A stretch of DNA of 64,000 nucleotides. It comes from Paramicrosporidium saccamoebae. Taxonomy: Eukaryota; Rozellomycota. Below the pieces are notes generated by a model. It had not been told where the DNA came from. It ran no database searches and worked only from the letters and a program-made list of their open reading frames with translations. The first letter of the stretch is position 1, and every line of letters begins with the position of its first letter. Shown here in pieces: positions 10,076-20,401 of the stretch. The translations under genes were made by a program, and so were the position numbers. The DNA is taken from positions 25,610 through 89,609 of the forward strand of contig MTSL01000014.1 in NCBI GenBank assembly GCA_002794465.1, given 5' to 3'.

Positions 10076-11604
10076 ATGGTAGAGAAGGCTGAATATGATT
10101 GGACTGGCCAATATACAAGAACACCCATGCAACCGAAAGCAGCACACTTGATGCAACCATCCGGACCCGTGCTAGTGACCACCCAGTCTGCCAGTACTGA
10201 AAATTTACTCTCTGACAGTTCCCATGGCAGTAGTCCCGGGGGACTCCACTACTCCGTACCCTCGTCGCCCAAGAGTATAGACGGCTTCTCCGACACCGAC
10301 AATGACAGCCCCATTGAGACACATATACCAAATGCCGGATTTTCTAGCTGTAGCATCAACCTGCTAAAGACAATCATGGGAGCGGGCATTCTGGCCATGC
10401 CGTCGGCGTATGCTGCGCTGGGCTACGTACCCGCTACTTGCATGATTCTCCTCGCCGCCGCCTTTGCTGCCTTTGGACTGCAGCTGTTAGTAAACTCTTC
10501 TCAATACATTGGACGGGGTGCGACTGTGAACAAATTGGCAAATTTGACCTATCCGCAGGCGTCCATATTGTTTGACATTGCAATTGCGCTAAAGTGTTTT
10601 GGGGTGGCCATTTCGTATCTCGTGGTAATTGGGGATGTGATGCCGAGCATTGTGGTGGGAATGGGCTATGACGATCCCATCTTTGTTAGCCGGCGCTTTT
10701 GGCTGCTGGTCTCGGCCATCCTCATGGTGCCACTTGCCTTTCTAAAGCGCATGGATTCTTTAAAGTACACCAGTTTCGCTGGATTGCTCAGCGTTGTCTA
10801 TCTGGTGGGGGTTGCCTTTTGGAATTTTTACAAGCCCGATGCCGTGCGGCCTCCTCCCAACGCAGGAATGGAAGCCTTTGTGGACTACAGCCCCGCGACC
10901 CCAAAGTCTTTTTCCGTCTTTGTCTTTTCCTTTACATGTCATCAGAATGTATAAGCATGCTATTTTGAGATGCTAATGTGTAGATATTTCCCATTCAAAG
11001 GGAGGCCGTGGACAATTCGACCCCCTTCCTCAACCGCGTCATCAATTTTTGTGTTTGCGTTGCGGTTGGCTTATATTTTACATTCTCGCTAGTCTCGTAC
11101 GCCAATTTTGGTAGCATTGTAGATGGAAACATCTTTGGCACTTGTATATCCTCTATGCTGAATAACCATTTAGATCCCAAAAAGAACATTGAGATGATTA
11201 TTGCACGTTGTCTCTTTGCCTTGCTCTCGGCATTTTCGTATCCGCTACAGACTTTTCCTTGTCGGTCCTCACTAGAACATTTGCTTCCCTTGTCTTCAGC
11301 CAACAAACGGTTATACAGTCGTCCAATCCATATCCTCTTGACCCTCGCCATTCTCTTCGGCACCTATGCAGTGGCCTTTTGTGTAAAAGATCTGGTCATT
11401 GTGTCCGAGGTTATTGGGACGCTGGCTGGAATTCCCATCTGCTACCTGTTCCCCTTTCTCTTTTACTTTAAGCTCTCTGAAGGACGGGGATGGACGGCCA
11501 AAAGGATTGCTTCCGCATGTATGGCAGGGTTCGGAATAGTTGCCATGATGGTTAATTCAGTGTCGCTAGTCTATACTATGCAGAGCTACCTTGGAGTCGT
11601 GTAG
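10076..11604 (+). CDS. Amino-acid transporter, AAAP/AVT family, paralog 2
   Basis: 497 aa from exons 10076-10948 and 10984-11604 (35-bp intron with a TGCTAATG branch-like site). An 80-residue Ser/Pro-rich cytosolic N-terminus precedes TM1 NLLKTIMGAGILAMPSAY. It is clearly paralogous to the 7051 gene (matching GAGILAMPSAY/GSGILALPAAF, RMDSLKYTSF, PLQTFP). The intron interrupts FTCHQN / IFPIQRE at the same codon as in paralog 1, so the duplication came after that intron was gained. The pair is separated only by the kinase gene on the other strand. Confidence 0.92.
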
Positions 11605-11893
11605 ACTATACAATTAGTTGCGAGAATCATAAATGAGCATGCCATTCTCAGAAATGCCCATTCGAATCTCGACAACGCAAATCTCGGCAACGTAAATCTT
11701 GACATTTTTTGATCAAAGGACATGCAAGTATTATTGTTTAGTAATAAAGGACTATTTCTTGGTTTATACATGACTTTTAAGTAGTATCCAAGCATTGTAC
11801 AACACCTAGCACCTCGCGCTTAGCACTCAACATCTAGCACTACTTCACAATCAGGACACCTGGATAGCCGCGGTCACCTTTGCCGTCCGGCGC
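11605..11893. other. Intergenic with short degenerate repeats
   Basis: 289 bp between the transporter and topoisomerase II. It contains a short direct repeat near 11656-11702 (AATCTCGACAACGCA / AATCTCGGCAACGTA / AATCTTGAC, unit about 15 bp) and repeated CTAGCAC/TTAGCAC words near 11805-11845. No gene seen. Confidence 0.5.
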
Positions 11894-14800
11894 ATGCCCC
11901 TTGGTCGTCTGACACGTCTCATGCCTAAAAAACTTCAGAGTCAAGGCGGGAAGAACCTTCCTTTTTTGGGTAACGCCCCGGTGTGCCGACAATTATCCAT
12001 GCCGTGCGAGACTGAAAATGAATTGCCCGGCAATGCAAAAACGGTCCGTGCCCGGCCGGTGGAGGAAATCTACCAGAAAAAGACGCAATTAGAACACATC
12101 CTTTTGCGGCCAGACACTTATATTGGGTCAGTGGAGAGGAATGAACAGTCCATGTGGGTCTTTGACCGGACTGCAGGCCGAATGGTGCAGCGAAACGTGT
12201 CCTTTGTGCCAGGCCTGTTCAAAATATTTGACGAAATTCTAGTCAATGCTTCCGATAACAAGATTAGAGACCCTTCAATGGACACGCTAAAGGTGAACAT
12301 TGACCGAGAGGCTGGCTCCATTTCCATCTATAATAACGGCCATGGAATCCCCATTGAAATGCATTCCAAGGAAAAAATGTACGTTCCCGAACTAATCTTT
12401 GGGCAACTCCTGACCTCATCCAACTATGACGACGCCGAAAAGAAAGTCACTGGCGGACGGAACGGATATGGTGCCAAGCTGTGTAATATTTTCAGCAAAG
12501 AATTCATTGTCGAGACTGCCAACAGCAACAAAAAACAGACCTACCGGCAAGTATTCAGTGACAATATGAGCAAACGAGGCGCACCCGAGTTGAAAAAGGG
12601 TGGAAAAGAGGATTTCACACAGATCACCTTTAAGCCCGATCTGTCCAAATTTGGAATGTCCAGTTTGGACGACGACATTGTCGCCTTATTGGAACGCAGA
12701 GTGTATGACATTGCTGGGTGTGTACGGGATGTCAAGGTGTATTTAAATGGAGAGCGGCTGCCAGTGAAGAGTTTCAAAGAATATGTGCAGCTATTTACGC
12801 CAAAGCCCGAGATGGGGACATTGCCATCCGCACCGGTGGTCCATGAAAAGGTGAATGATCGCTGGGAGGTGTGTGTGACAGTCAGCGATGGTTCTTTCCA
12901 GCACATGAGTTTTGTCAATTCCATATGCACTTACAAAGGAGGCGCTCATGTCAGCTATATTACAGATCAGCTTACGTCGGCCCTACAAGACATGATCAAA
13001 AAGAAGAATAAGGATCTGACCGCTTTAAAGCCGCTGCAAATCAAGAACCATCTCTCCGTGTTTGTCAACTGTCTGATTGAGAATCCCTCTTTTGATTCCC
13101 AGACCAAAGAGTTCATGACCCTTCGAGCGAGTGCATTTGGCTCAAAATGCGTTCTGGGCGATGGTTTTATGAAAAAGGTGGCTGCCTGTGGAGTAGTTGA
13201 GAATGTGATGCAATTTGCAAAATTCAAGCAAAATCAGCAGCTGAAAAAGACGGATGGTGCCAAGCGCAACCGTCTCTCGGGAATTGCCAAATTGGATGAT
13301 GCCAATAATGCCGGCACAAAAAATGCATCAAAGTGCACCCTAATTATCACGGAAGGAGATTCAGCCAAGGCATTGGCCGTCTCCGGTTTGGGAGTGGTTG
13401 GACGCGACAATTACGGTGTATTCCCGCTGCGTGGAAAGCTTTTAAATGTCCGTGAGGCTACGCATAAACAGATTTTGGAGAATCAAGAGATTAATTACTT
13501 AAAGCAGATTCTGGGCCTGCAACACGGACAAGTGTACACTTCAGTGAGCACTCTGAGATATGGCTCGCTCATGATTATGACGGATCAGGACCACGACGGA
13601 TCACACATCAAAGGGCTGGTGATTAACTTTTTGGAACATTTTTTCCCCAGTCTTTTAAAGATTCCTGGTTTCCTGGTGGAATTTATCACCCCCATCGTCA
13701 AGGCCAGCAAGGGACGGGAGGAGATTGTCTTTTACACCATCCCCGAATACGAAACATGGAAGGAGGCCCATAATAATGGCCGCGGATGGACTGTTAAATA
13801 CTACAAGGTACAGATCTGGGTTATGTTTTAAATGTCCATAGGGTTTGGGTACATCTACTGCCGCTGATGCTCGAAAGTACTTTGCGGCTATGGATCGGCA
13901 TAGAAAGGTCTTTGCTCCGATTAAGGAGGAGGAGCGACAGTTGGTAGACATGGCCTTTAACAAGAAACGCACCGACGATCGCAAGGAATGGCTCAAGACG
14001 TGTACACCGGGAACGTATATGGACACGAGCGCCGAAGTCATCTCCATTGGAGACTTTATCAACAAGGAGCTGATTCTTTTTTCAATGGCTGACAATGCCC
14101 GCTCGATTCCATGCATAGTCGACGGCCTTAAGCCGGGACATCGCAAGATTCTCTTCAGTTGCTTCAAACGCAAATTGAAGAATGAAATCAAAGTGGCACA
14201 GTTGGCCGGTTATGTAGCCGAACACTCTGCCTATCATCATGGTGAGCAGTCTCTCTGCGGGACCATTATTGGGATGGCGCAGACGTTTGTGGGGAGTAAC
14301 AATGTCAATTTACTGGAACCCAATGGACAGTTTGGCACTCGACTGCAGGGCGGGAAGGACGCAGCTAGTCCCAGATATGTCTTTACCTCCTTATCACCCT
14401 TTGCGCGTCTGCTCTACCGTTCTGAAGACGATGCACTGCTCAAATATCTGAACGACGATGGACAGAGCATTGAGCCGGAATGGTACATTCCCATTCTGCC
14501 ATTGCTATTGGTGAACGGGTGTGATGGTATTGGCACGGGATGGAGTACGACGATCCCAAGCTTCAATCCCCGCGACGTTGCAAGCAATTTGTTGAGGATG
14601 ATGGACGGCGAGACTGCCAATGCAATGCATCCATGGTATCACGGCTTCACCGGACCAATTGAACCTGTGGGATCTGACCGATACTCTATCCGCGGAGTCT
14701 GGAGACGCACTGATGAAACTACAGTGGAGATTACTGAACTTCCAGTGGGATCCTGGACACAGAACTACAAGGAAATGCTAGAGTCCATGTTGGCAGGCGC

Positions 14801-15902
14801 AGACAAGGGAGAGCCGCTGATCAAGGACTACAAAGAATACCATACAGACACGACGGTACACTTTGTCTTGTCCCTGAGCGAGGCGGGAGTGAAATGTTAC
14901 ACTGATAATGATTTTGAGCGACGCTTCAAGATGAGCTCCTATACAAACATTAACAACATTGTCTGCTTTGACAAGGAGGGGCTACTCCGAAAGTATGCCA
15001 GTCCCCTTGCTGTGTTGGAGGACTTTTATCATCTCCGTCTGGCGTATTATGTGAAGAGGAAAGAATGGATGGCGGATCAGTTAACCAAGGAATGGACTCG
15101 TCTTGACAACCGAGTTCGATTTGTGCAAGAGATTATTGACGGAAAGTTGGTGGTGCAGAACCGCAAGAAACGAGACATTATCGCTGATCTCGTTTCACGG
15201 GGCTATGCCAAGGACAATGCTGCCCCAGATGGCGAAGCCAGTGATACGGAAGAAGCCATGGCCAGCAATCGGGATTATGACTATTTGTTGGGAATGCCCA
15301 TTTACAGTCTGACGCGCGAAAAGGTGGAAAAGCTGATGACGGAGCGGGGGGAAAAGGAAACGGAACTCAATAAACTGCTGGCCAAGACCCCCAAGACTCT
15401 GTGGAAGAGTGATCTGGACGAGTTCCTGACAGCCTGGGATGCCCACGAGACAAGCTCCAAACACATTACCGCCGTGGAACGTGCCAAGGCTCTTGGAAAG
15501 CCCGTCCCAAAAGCCATCAAAAGGACTGCCAAAGTCGCTGATAGGGATATAGAGACGAGCTCTGAGGAGGAGAGTGCCGAAGAGGCAGAATATGTTCCGA
15601 CCAAAAAGGCTAGTGCTGCTCCAACAAAGAAGAGAACATATACGCGCAAGACGGAAGGCGAGACGGTCAATAAAAAGACAAAGCCGGGTCAATTGGGCAA
15701 GCCAAGCAAATCGAGCAAGTCAACCTCCGATAGCGATACCGAGACGAATACTGTAAATGACACAAAGGTTCTTGATGCAGAAGCCATAAACAATATGCCA
15801 TTGGCAGAGCGGATCAATTACATGCTGCAACAACGCACCAAACAGAGCACATTGGATTTCAAGCCGAGCAAACCAAGGATAATCCTCAGTGATGATGAGT
15901 AA
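11894..15902 (+). CDS. TOP2: DNA topoisomerase II (type IIA)
   Basis: 1324 aa from exons 11894-13807 and 13842-15902 (34-bp intron restoring KYYKGLGTSTAADA). Cuts and rejoins both strands to decatenate chromosomes in the nucleus. Visible parts: GHKL ATPase (LRPDTYIGSVE at about 71-81), TOPRIM with EGDSAKALAV (Glu487) and the metal-binding TDQDHDGSH (Asp564, Asp566), PLRGKLLNVR, and the breakage-reunion domain with catalytic Tyr817 in SPRYVFT preceded by Arg816. The C-terminus is charged (Lys/Ser/Thr/Glu) as is usual for eukaryotic enzymes. The first 50 residues are basic and unconserved; a later start is possible. Confidence 0.97.
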
Positions 15903-15971
15903 CAAATACACAGTTTAATCTGAGCCTTTGATCGGGTGTTTTGGACTGGTATTTGGTTAAGAGATGTATGA

Positions 15972-16100
15972 GGTTCGTACAAAGACCCTCTATTAGAATA
16001 TCGGATCCGTAATCATAAAGTGTCGAGTTCGCACAAGGACCCTGTATTAGAATATCGGATTCGTAATCATAAAGTATTGGGTTCGTACAAAGACCCTGCT
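15972..16100. repeat. 54-bp tandem repeat, about 2.4 copies
   Basis: Units begin at 15972, 16026 and 16080 with GGTTCGTACAAAGACCCT (unit 2 has AGTTCGCACAAGGACCCT) and continue with ATTAGAATATCGGAT and CGTAATCATAAAGT. Located just 3' of topoisomerase II, in the 400-bp gap 15903-16303. The rest of the gap shows no gene. The end of the array, CTGCTAAACAGCATCCACT, resembles CTGTTAAGCAGCACCCACT near 44363-44381. Confidence 0.9.
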
Positions 16101-16303
16101 AAACAGCATCCACTTATCATTGATTAATTCGGCTCAAATGGCGATCCCACAAGCCATTCCAACCACATTAAGAGTGGCTACCTATAAAGAGGCCACATAG
16201 TTTAATAAAAGCAAACTCCACCCATCAACAGACCCTTGATTCCTGGTCCGTAGTTATACTATCTCACATATACCATATCAACTCGATACACTTATGCTCT
16301 TTA

Positions 16304-17671
16304 TTAAACGTCATTCACAGCACCAAGCGACTTGTTTAGTGTTTCTTGCTCCTCCTCCGCCGTGGGACGCTTCTTTACCTCGAGAGGGACACCAGCGTAC
16401 CGCTTGTAGACATCCTTGACATCGTCACAGACTGTCTCGAAATGACTGGTGGCATCATAGGAGCGGGCCACAAAGAGTCGACTTTCCACTCCATCATCGA
16501 TGGGCTGCATCATGTCCGTGGTCCAGACAAACTTTTCCCGAATCGGTCCCAATAGGGAAAGGGCAAAGTCGATTTCCCGTTCGGGAGTGGGCGTCTCAAT
16601 GATGGTGCTGACAATGGCCACATAGTGTCCCGGGGCTGCCACTTGATGGGCATTGCTGACACAGGCAATGTAGACGTCGTATTTGCGGTTGAGCTGACGT
16701 TGGGGGATGATGATCTGACACGAATCAGCGTCGCCCGTGGCGGGGATTGGATGATCCAACAGACAGATGGCCCTGACCACCTGATGCTGTCGATGACACG
16801 CCGCCGGCACATACGATGGATCAGCAATAACAGCGTCACATGTGGCAGTGTGTTCGCCACAACGTACACCCGTCACCCGTCCTGAATCGTCAAAAAGCAG
16901 CTCATCCACCGGCTGATTGAGCATATAAGTGCCGCCATAAATGGCACTGAGTCGCGCAAAAGCCTGGGGCAGTTCGCCCAATCCATATAACGGATACAAA
17001 TACGGCGATTTGCCGAAACGCAGCATGGATTCCATGTATAGTCGGATGCGTTGACAAGTGTCCAGGGCGGGGCGTTTGAGATAGTCCTCGTCAAGCTGCA
17101 AGGCCAAGGAATGGCCTATAAAGTCCTTAGTGCCCTCTTCCAGTCCAAATTGGACAAACAGCTCATCCATTGTCATGGCCATCAGATTTCGGCGATCCCA
17201 CGTCATTGGATCGTCGGGCCGCAGTTTGCCCACAAATTCAAAAAACTTTTTAGCGCGTCGTTTCTCAAAAAAGCCCATTAATGGCGACGTCAATGCTTCG
17301 TATTCAGTGGCGGGGACTTTGCAAATACCGCTGCCTTCGCGGTACACAAAACTGCCGGCGATTTGTTGGAATTCCAAGTAGCGCGTCACGTCAGTGTGCA
17401 CTAGGATCTGCACCAATTCGCCACTCGCCATCATAAACTTGGGCACCACGTCAATGTTGTAGTCGCGGTCCCTGCCATACGTCTTTCCGTCATATGTCGT
17501 CCCACGCAACGTCTCAAACAGTCGCGACAAGGACAGCGACGCGCATTCGCCTCCGTAATATGCGTTGCGGTCCAAGTGCAGCACCTTTTTGCCCTCCATA
17601 CTCAATAGACCGCTCAGCACACATTCCGTCAGTCCCGTTCCCAACACAATAACATCGTAATGTTCGTCCAT
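16304..17671 (-). CDS. GDI1: Rab GDP dissociation inhibitor
   Basis: 455 aa, intronless. Extracts GDP-bound, prenylated Rab GTPases from membranes and recycles them. The chosen ATG at 17671 gives the invariant family N-terminus MDEHYDVIVLGTGLTEC. The open frame extends 23 codons further upstream to an ATG at 17740, but that extension is not conserved. Other hallmarks: LHLDRNAYYGG, DVVPKFMMASGELVQIL, VPATEYEAL, and LYPLYGLGELPQAFARLSAI (Rab-binding platform). The length matches the family (about 440-450). The stop overlaps AATAAA (TTTAATAAAG). It lies 99 bp downstream of the Sla2-like gene on the same strand. Confidence 0.96.
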   Translation of the reverse strand: MDEHYDVIVLGTGLTECVLSGLLSMEGKKVLHLDRNAYYGGECASLSLSRLFETLRGTTYDGKTYGRDRDYNIDVVPKFMMASGELVQILVHTDVTRYLEFQQIAGSFVYREGSGICKVPATEYEALTSPLMGFFEKRRAKKFFEFVGKLRPDDPMTWDRRNLMAMTMDELFVQFGLEEGTKDFIGHSLALQLDEDYLKRPALDTCQRIRLYMESMLRFGKSPYLYPLYGLGELPQAFARLSAIYGGTYMLNQPVDELLFDDSGRVTGVRCGEHTATCDAVIADPSYVPAACHRQHQVVRAICLLDHPIPATGDADSCQIIIPQRQLNRKYDVYIACVSNAHQVAAPGHYVAIVSTIIETPTPEREIDFALSLLGPIREKFVWTTDMMQPIDDGVESRLFVARSYDATSHFETVCDDVKDVYKRYAGVPLEVKKRPTAEEEQETLNKSLGAVNDV

Positions 17672-17770
17672 TTTGCTCACTGCTCCACCAACCAAATTCT
17701 TATTTAGTTTCTTAAAAATAGAACTGAATCCACCAATCACAACCCAAAGTTTGTTGTCAAGTAGCTTTTA

Positions 17771-20149
17771 TTACAAGATGCACTCTTCCTGTTCATCAGA
17801 ATCCACATCGTCCACATCGATAATTTCATCAACAGTGTAGTTACTAGCACCATTAGAACCATTAGCACCATTAGCACCATTAGTACCATTAGCACCATTA
17901 GCACCGTTACTAGCGCCGTTAGAACCCCCATTAGCCGCCCCACTAGAGTAGGCGGCTTTACGTAGAGTCGCCAAGTCAGTACGTGCCAGTGTCAATTCTT
18001 GCTCCAATGCTAATACGCGTGCCTGTCGCTCCAATTCCTCCACCTTCAGGGCAAATGGCTCAGTAGGGAGGGTCGAGGTCGGTCCAACTGTCGGACTAAC
18101 TGCATTAGTGGCCGAATCAACTAATCGACGGTTTGCATCAGTAACCGCTTTGGCTGCTCGTTCCAGGAGCGGCTGGGCCACACTGGACAAATCTGCTTTG
18201 ACGCGACTGGCAGTGACCAATTGCATTGTGGCAGCAGCCACCGCATTGCTGGCCGCCACGAGGTGTTGCATCTTGTGGGTGCCCTTAAGTACTCCATCCG
18301 CCGTCTCCACCAACGTCATTGTTGCCGCTGCCACCGTCTGTGCCGCCGAGATCAGTCCGTTTGTCCATTCTGAATGGCGTTTATAAAAGGCATCCGGGGT
18401 TCCTGAGCCCTTCCCGGCAGCCACAATCTCTGCCTGAGTTTGGATTGCATATTTAATCAGATTTCCAATAGCTGTGGTGATAGTGGCAGCACCATCTACA
18501 ATTGCTGCATGGACAGCCGAATTGAGTCCTGATAATCGAGCCAAGGCGGGATCTGTGCGCATATTTTCCAAACGCGCCGCTGCCGCATCAATCGCCTGTG
18601 TAACACGCAACATTTCTGCTGCCAAGCGATCGCCCAACGTGCCCGCCATCTCTGCTGCAGACGCCTTCTCTGTCGCCTCCCGACGGGCCCGTTCCTCTGC
18701 GTCATTGTCGCGCTCCTTTTGGAGATCTCGCAGTTTGGTTAGGGCCTCCACGTGTTCTGTGCGCAATTGCTGATACAAAGCGGCCATCCCCTCATATTTG
18801 GCTTTCCACTTGGCCGCTTCTTTGCTCATGGCCTCATATTTAATCTTCCACTGCTCCAACTCTTCCTGCAACATTCGCACCTGTTCCCCATAGCCTTGCG
18901 AGGCCATCCCACTCATTGATTCCTGCTGTTGACGCGCTGCAAGCAACTGCTCATCATATTGTTGAATCAGGCCCTGGTCTTGCTGATGACGGAACAGAAC
19001 CTGTTGTAATTGTTCCTGAAGAGTGGCGATTTGCATCTGCGCCTGTTGCAATGCTTGCATAGTCTGCTGATCAACCACAGGCACAGTGGTTACAGTGTGG
19101 GTAAACTGTGACATTTGTTCCATTCCACTGCCACTTCGGGATCGTATATCCAATTCCGAAGCCGTCGTCTCTGAATCAAACTCGCCCAGCAAATCTGCCG
19201 AGGGAACGCGGTTCTCTAACGGCGATTTTTCCTTCTTTGGTTCCGGCTCCGGCTTGGGTTTGGGCCGTTCGGGTCCGCCGAGATCAAAGGTCGGTGGCTG
19301 ATCCGGTAGACGCGGAATCTCAATCAGACTGGTCAAATACCGAATAGTGTTACATTCTCCATAAAACTTTTTGAGTGCATGGAACTGACTGTTGTAACGC
19401 TCCACCAGGGGCATCAGGGGATCAGCACTTTCCACGCATAAATGCATGGCCGACAACATGCTAGTGATAAACTTGTAAATACCATAACTCTCCTCCACCA
19501 GCGGCACCAGCGAGGCAATGCGACACTCATTCTGCGCCATTGGACGCACATTGATAAATACAGTGCGTTGGAAGCGATCCACCCGTTCCTGCAGATCCAT
19601 TAGCTCCCCTATGGTCTGATAACCCTCGTCCAGATTCGACACTCCCTTTAGCGAAATGTATTCTTCATAATCGAAATTTCCAGTGAATTCGGCGTGGGTG
19701 CGGTGGAATTCGAGTTTGGCCAGCAGGAATTCTACGTATGCCTGAATCAGCGGTCCATATCCAAAGCCCAATGTAACCGCACCATGGACTCTCAAACATC
19801 CCTCAAAGTACGCCCGGTGTCCTAGCGCCTCTCCCAACACCACATGCGGTCCACCCACTAGCATTTTGTGCAGCATAATTAACGACTTGTAACACACCAC
19901 TTGGTCCGTCATCACCGGCAATGACTGCAGCGTGTTCCACACCGCCGCACTGCTTTGATGGTCCCAGCTGAACACTATGCAACTACGCACATGTTTTTGT
20001 TTCGGGGCCGTCTCTGTGGTTGACAGCGCCTTTTTGACGTGTTCACTCAACTCTATCTCCAACTTCTCCCGCGACTTGGTACTGGGCATGATTGCGCGAT
20101 TGGCTGCAATGTCGGCGTTATTACTGAAACCGGAGCAGCCAATCAGCAT
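17771..20149 (-). CDS. SLA2: Sla2/HIP1R-like endocytic adaptor (ANTH + coiled coil + I/LWEQ)
   Basis: 792 aa (772 if the ATG at 20089, MPSTKSREKLEIEL, is the start, which fits the family better). Links clathrin coats to actin. ANTH domain in the first 300 residues (PKQKHVRSCIVFSWDHQSS), long Gln/Glu coiled coil (about 370-510), then an I/LWEQ (THATCH) actin-binding module (about 540-720, e.g. SEWTNGLISAAQTVAAATM, ATMQLVTASRVKA). The last 50 residues are an Asn-Gly-Ala repeat encoded by a 9-bp minisatellite, followed by an acidic end EECIL. Yeast Sla2 is 968 aa. Stop codon overlaps AATAAA. Confidence 0.9.
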   Translation of the reverse strand: MLIGCSGFSNNADIAANRAIMPSTKSREKLEIELSEHVKKALSTTETAPKQKHVRSCIVFSWDHQSSAAVWNTLQSLPVMTDQVVCYKSLIMLHKMLVGGPHVVLGEALGHRAYFEGCLRVHGAVTLGFGYGPLIQAYVEFLLAKLEFHRTHAEFTGNFDYEEYISLKGVSNLDEGYQTIGELMDLQERVDRFQRTVFINVRPMAQNECRIASLVPLVEESYGIYKFITSMLSAMHLCVESADPLMPLVERYNSQFHALKKFYGECNTIRYLTSLIEIPRLPDQPPTFDLGGPERPKPKPEPEPKKEKSPLENRVPSADLLGEFDSETTASELDIRSRSGSGMEQMSQFTHTVTTVPVVDQQTMQALQQAQMQIATLQEQLQQVLFRHQQDQGLIQQYDEQLLAARQQQESMSGMASQGYGEQVRMLQEELEQWKIKYEAMSKEAAKWKAKYEGMAALYQQLRTEHVEALTKLRDLQKERDNDAEERARREATEKASAAEMAGTLGDRLAAEMLRVTQAIDAAAARLENMRTDPALARLSGLNSAVHAAIVDGAATITTAIGNLIKYAIQTQAEIVAAGKGSGTPDAFYKRHSEWTNGLISAAQTVAAATMTLVETADGVLKGTHKMQHLVAASNAVAAATMQLVTASRVKADLSSVAQPLLERAAKAVTDANRRLVDSATNAVSPTVGPTSTLPTEPFALKVEELERQARVLALEQELTLARTDLATLRKAAYSSGAANGGSNGASNGANGANGTNGANGANGSNGASNYTVDEIIDVDDVDSDEQEECIL
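17845..17930. repeat. 9-bp coding minisatellite (GCACCATTA)n
   Basis: About nine copies of GCACCATTA or close variants (AACCATTA, ACCGTTA) on the plus strand; in the Sla2-like gene they encode an Asn-Gly-Ala/Thr/Ser tail. Likely length-polymorphic. Confidence 0.85.
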
Positions 20150-20401
20150 CGGATCATTTCAAATACCATTTCGCATTTGCAATCATGTCAGTGCTTATCC
20201 TTGCATTAATAAATAAATGAACAGTCAAAGAAACGAATAAACAAAGAAACGAATATTCATACATTAATGGATGGATAATCATGTGTCGGCAAGCTGTCCA
20301 TGCCCAAGGATTATTTGCTGTGACTATACTGCGGATCCTATGCCCCTTAGATTGGGCCAATCGTGTCACATCCCCTTGCCCCCAACCTTGCTGATGCGAC
20401 C

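Noticed and set aside
15972-16100. tRNA-like GGTTCG words
   Set aside because: No A box, acceptor stem or cloverleaf around them; they belong to the 54-bp repeat.
17672-17740. N-terminal extension of Rab GDI
   Set aside because: In frame with an upstream ATG, but the family start MDEHYDVIVLG is at 17671 and the extension is not conserved.
17771-17785. CaaX-like prenylation site at the Sla2-like C-terminus (EECIL)
   Set aside because: The Cys is third, not fourth, from the end, so it does not fit CaaX.
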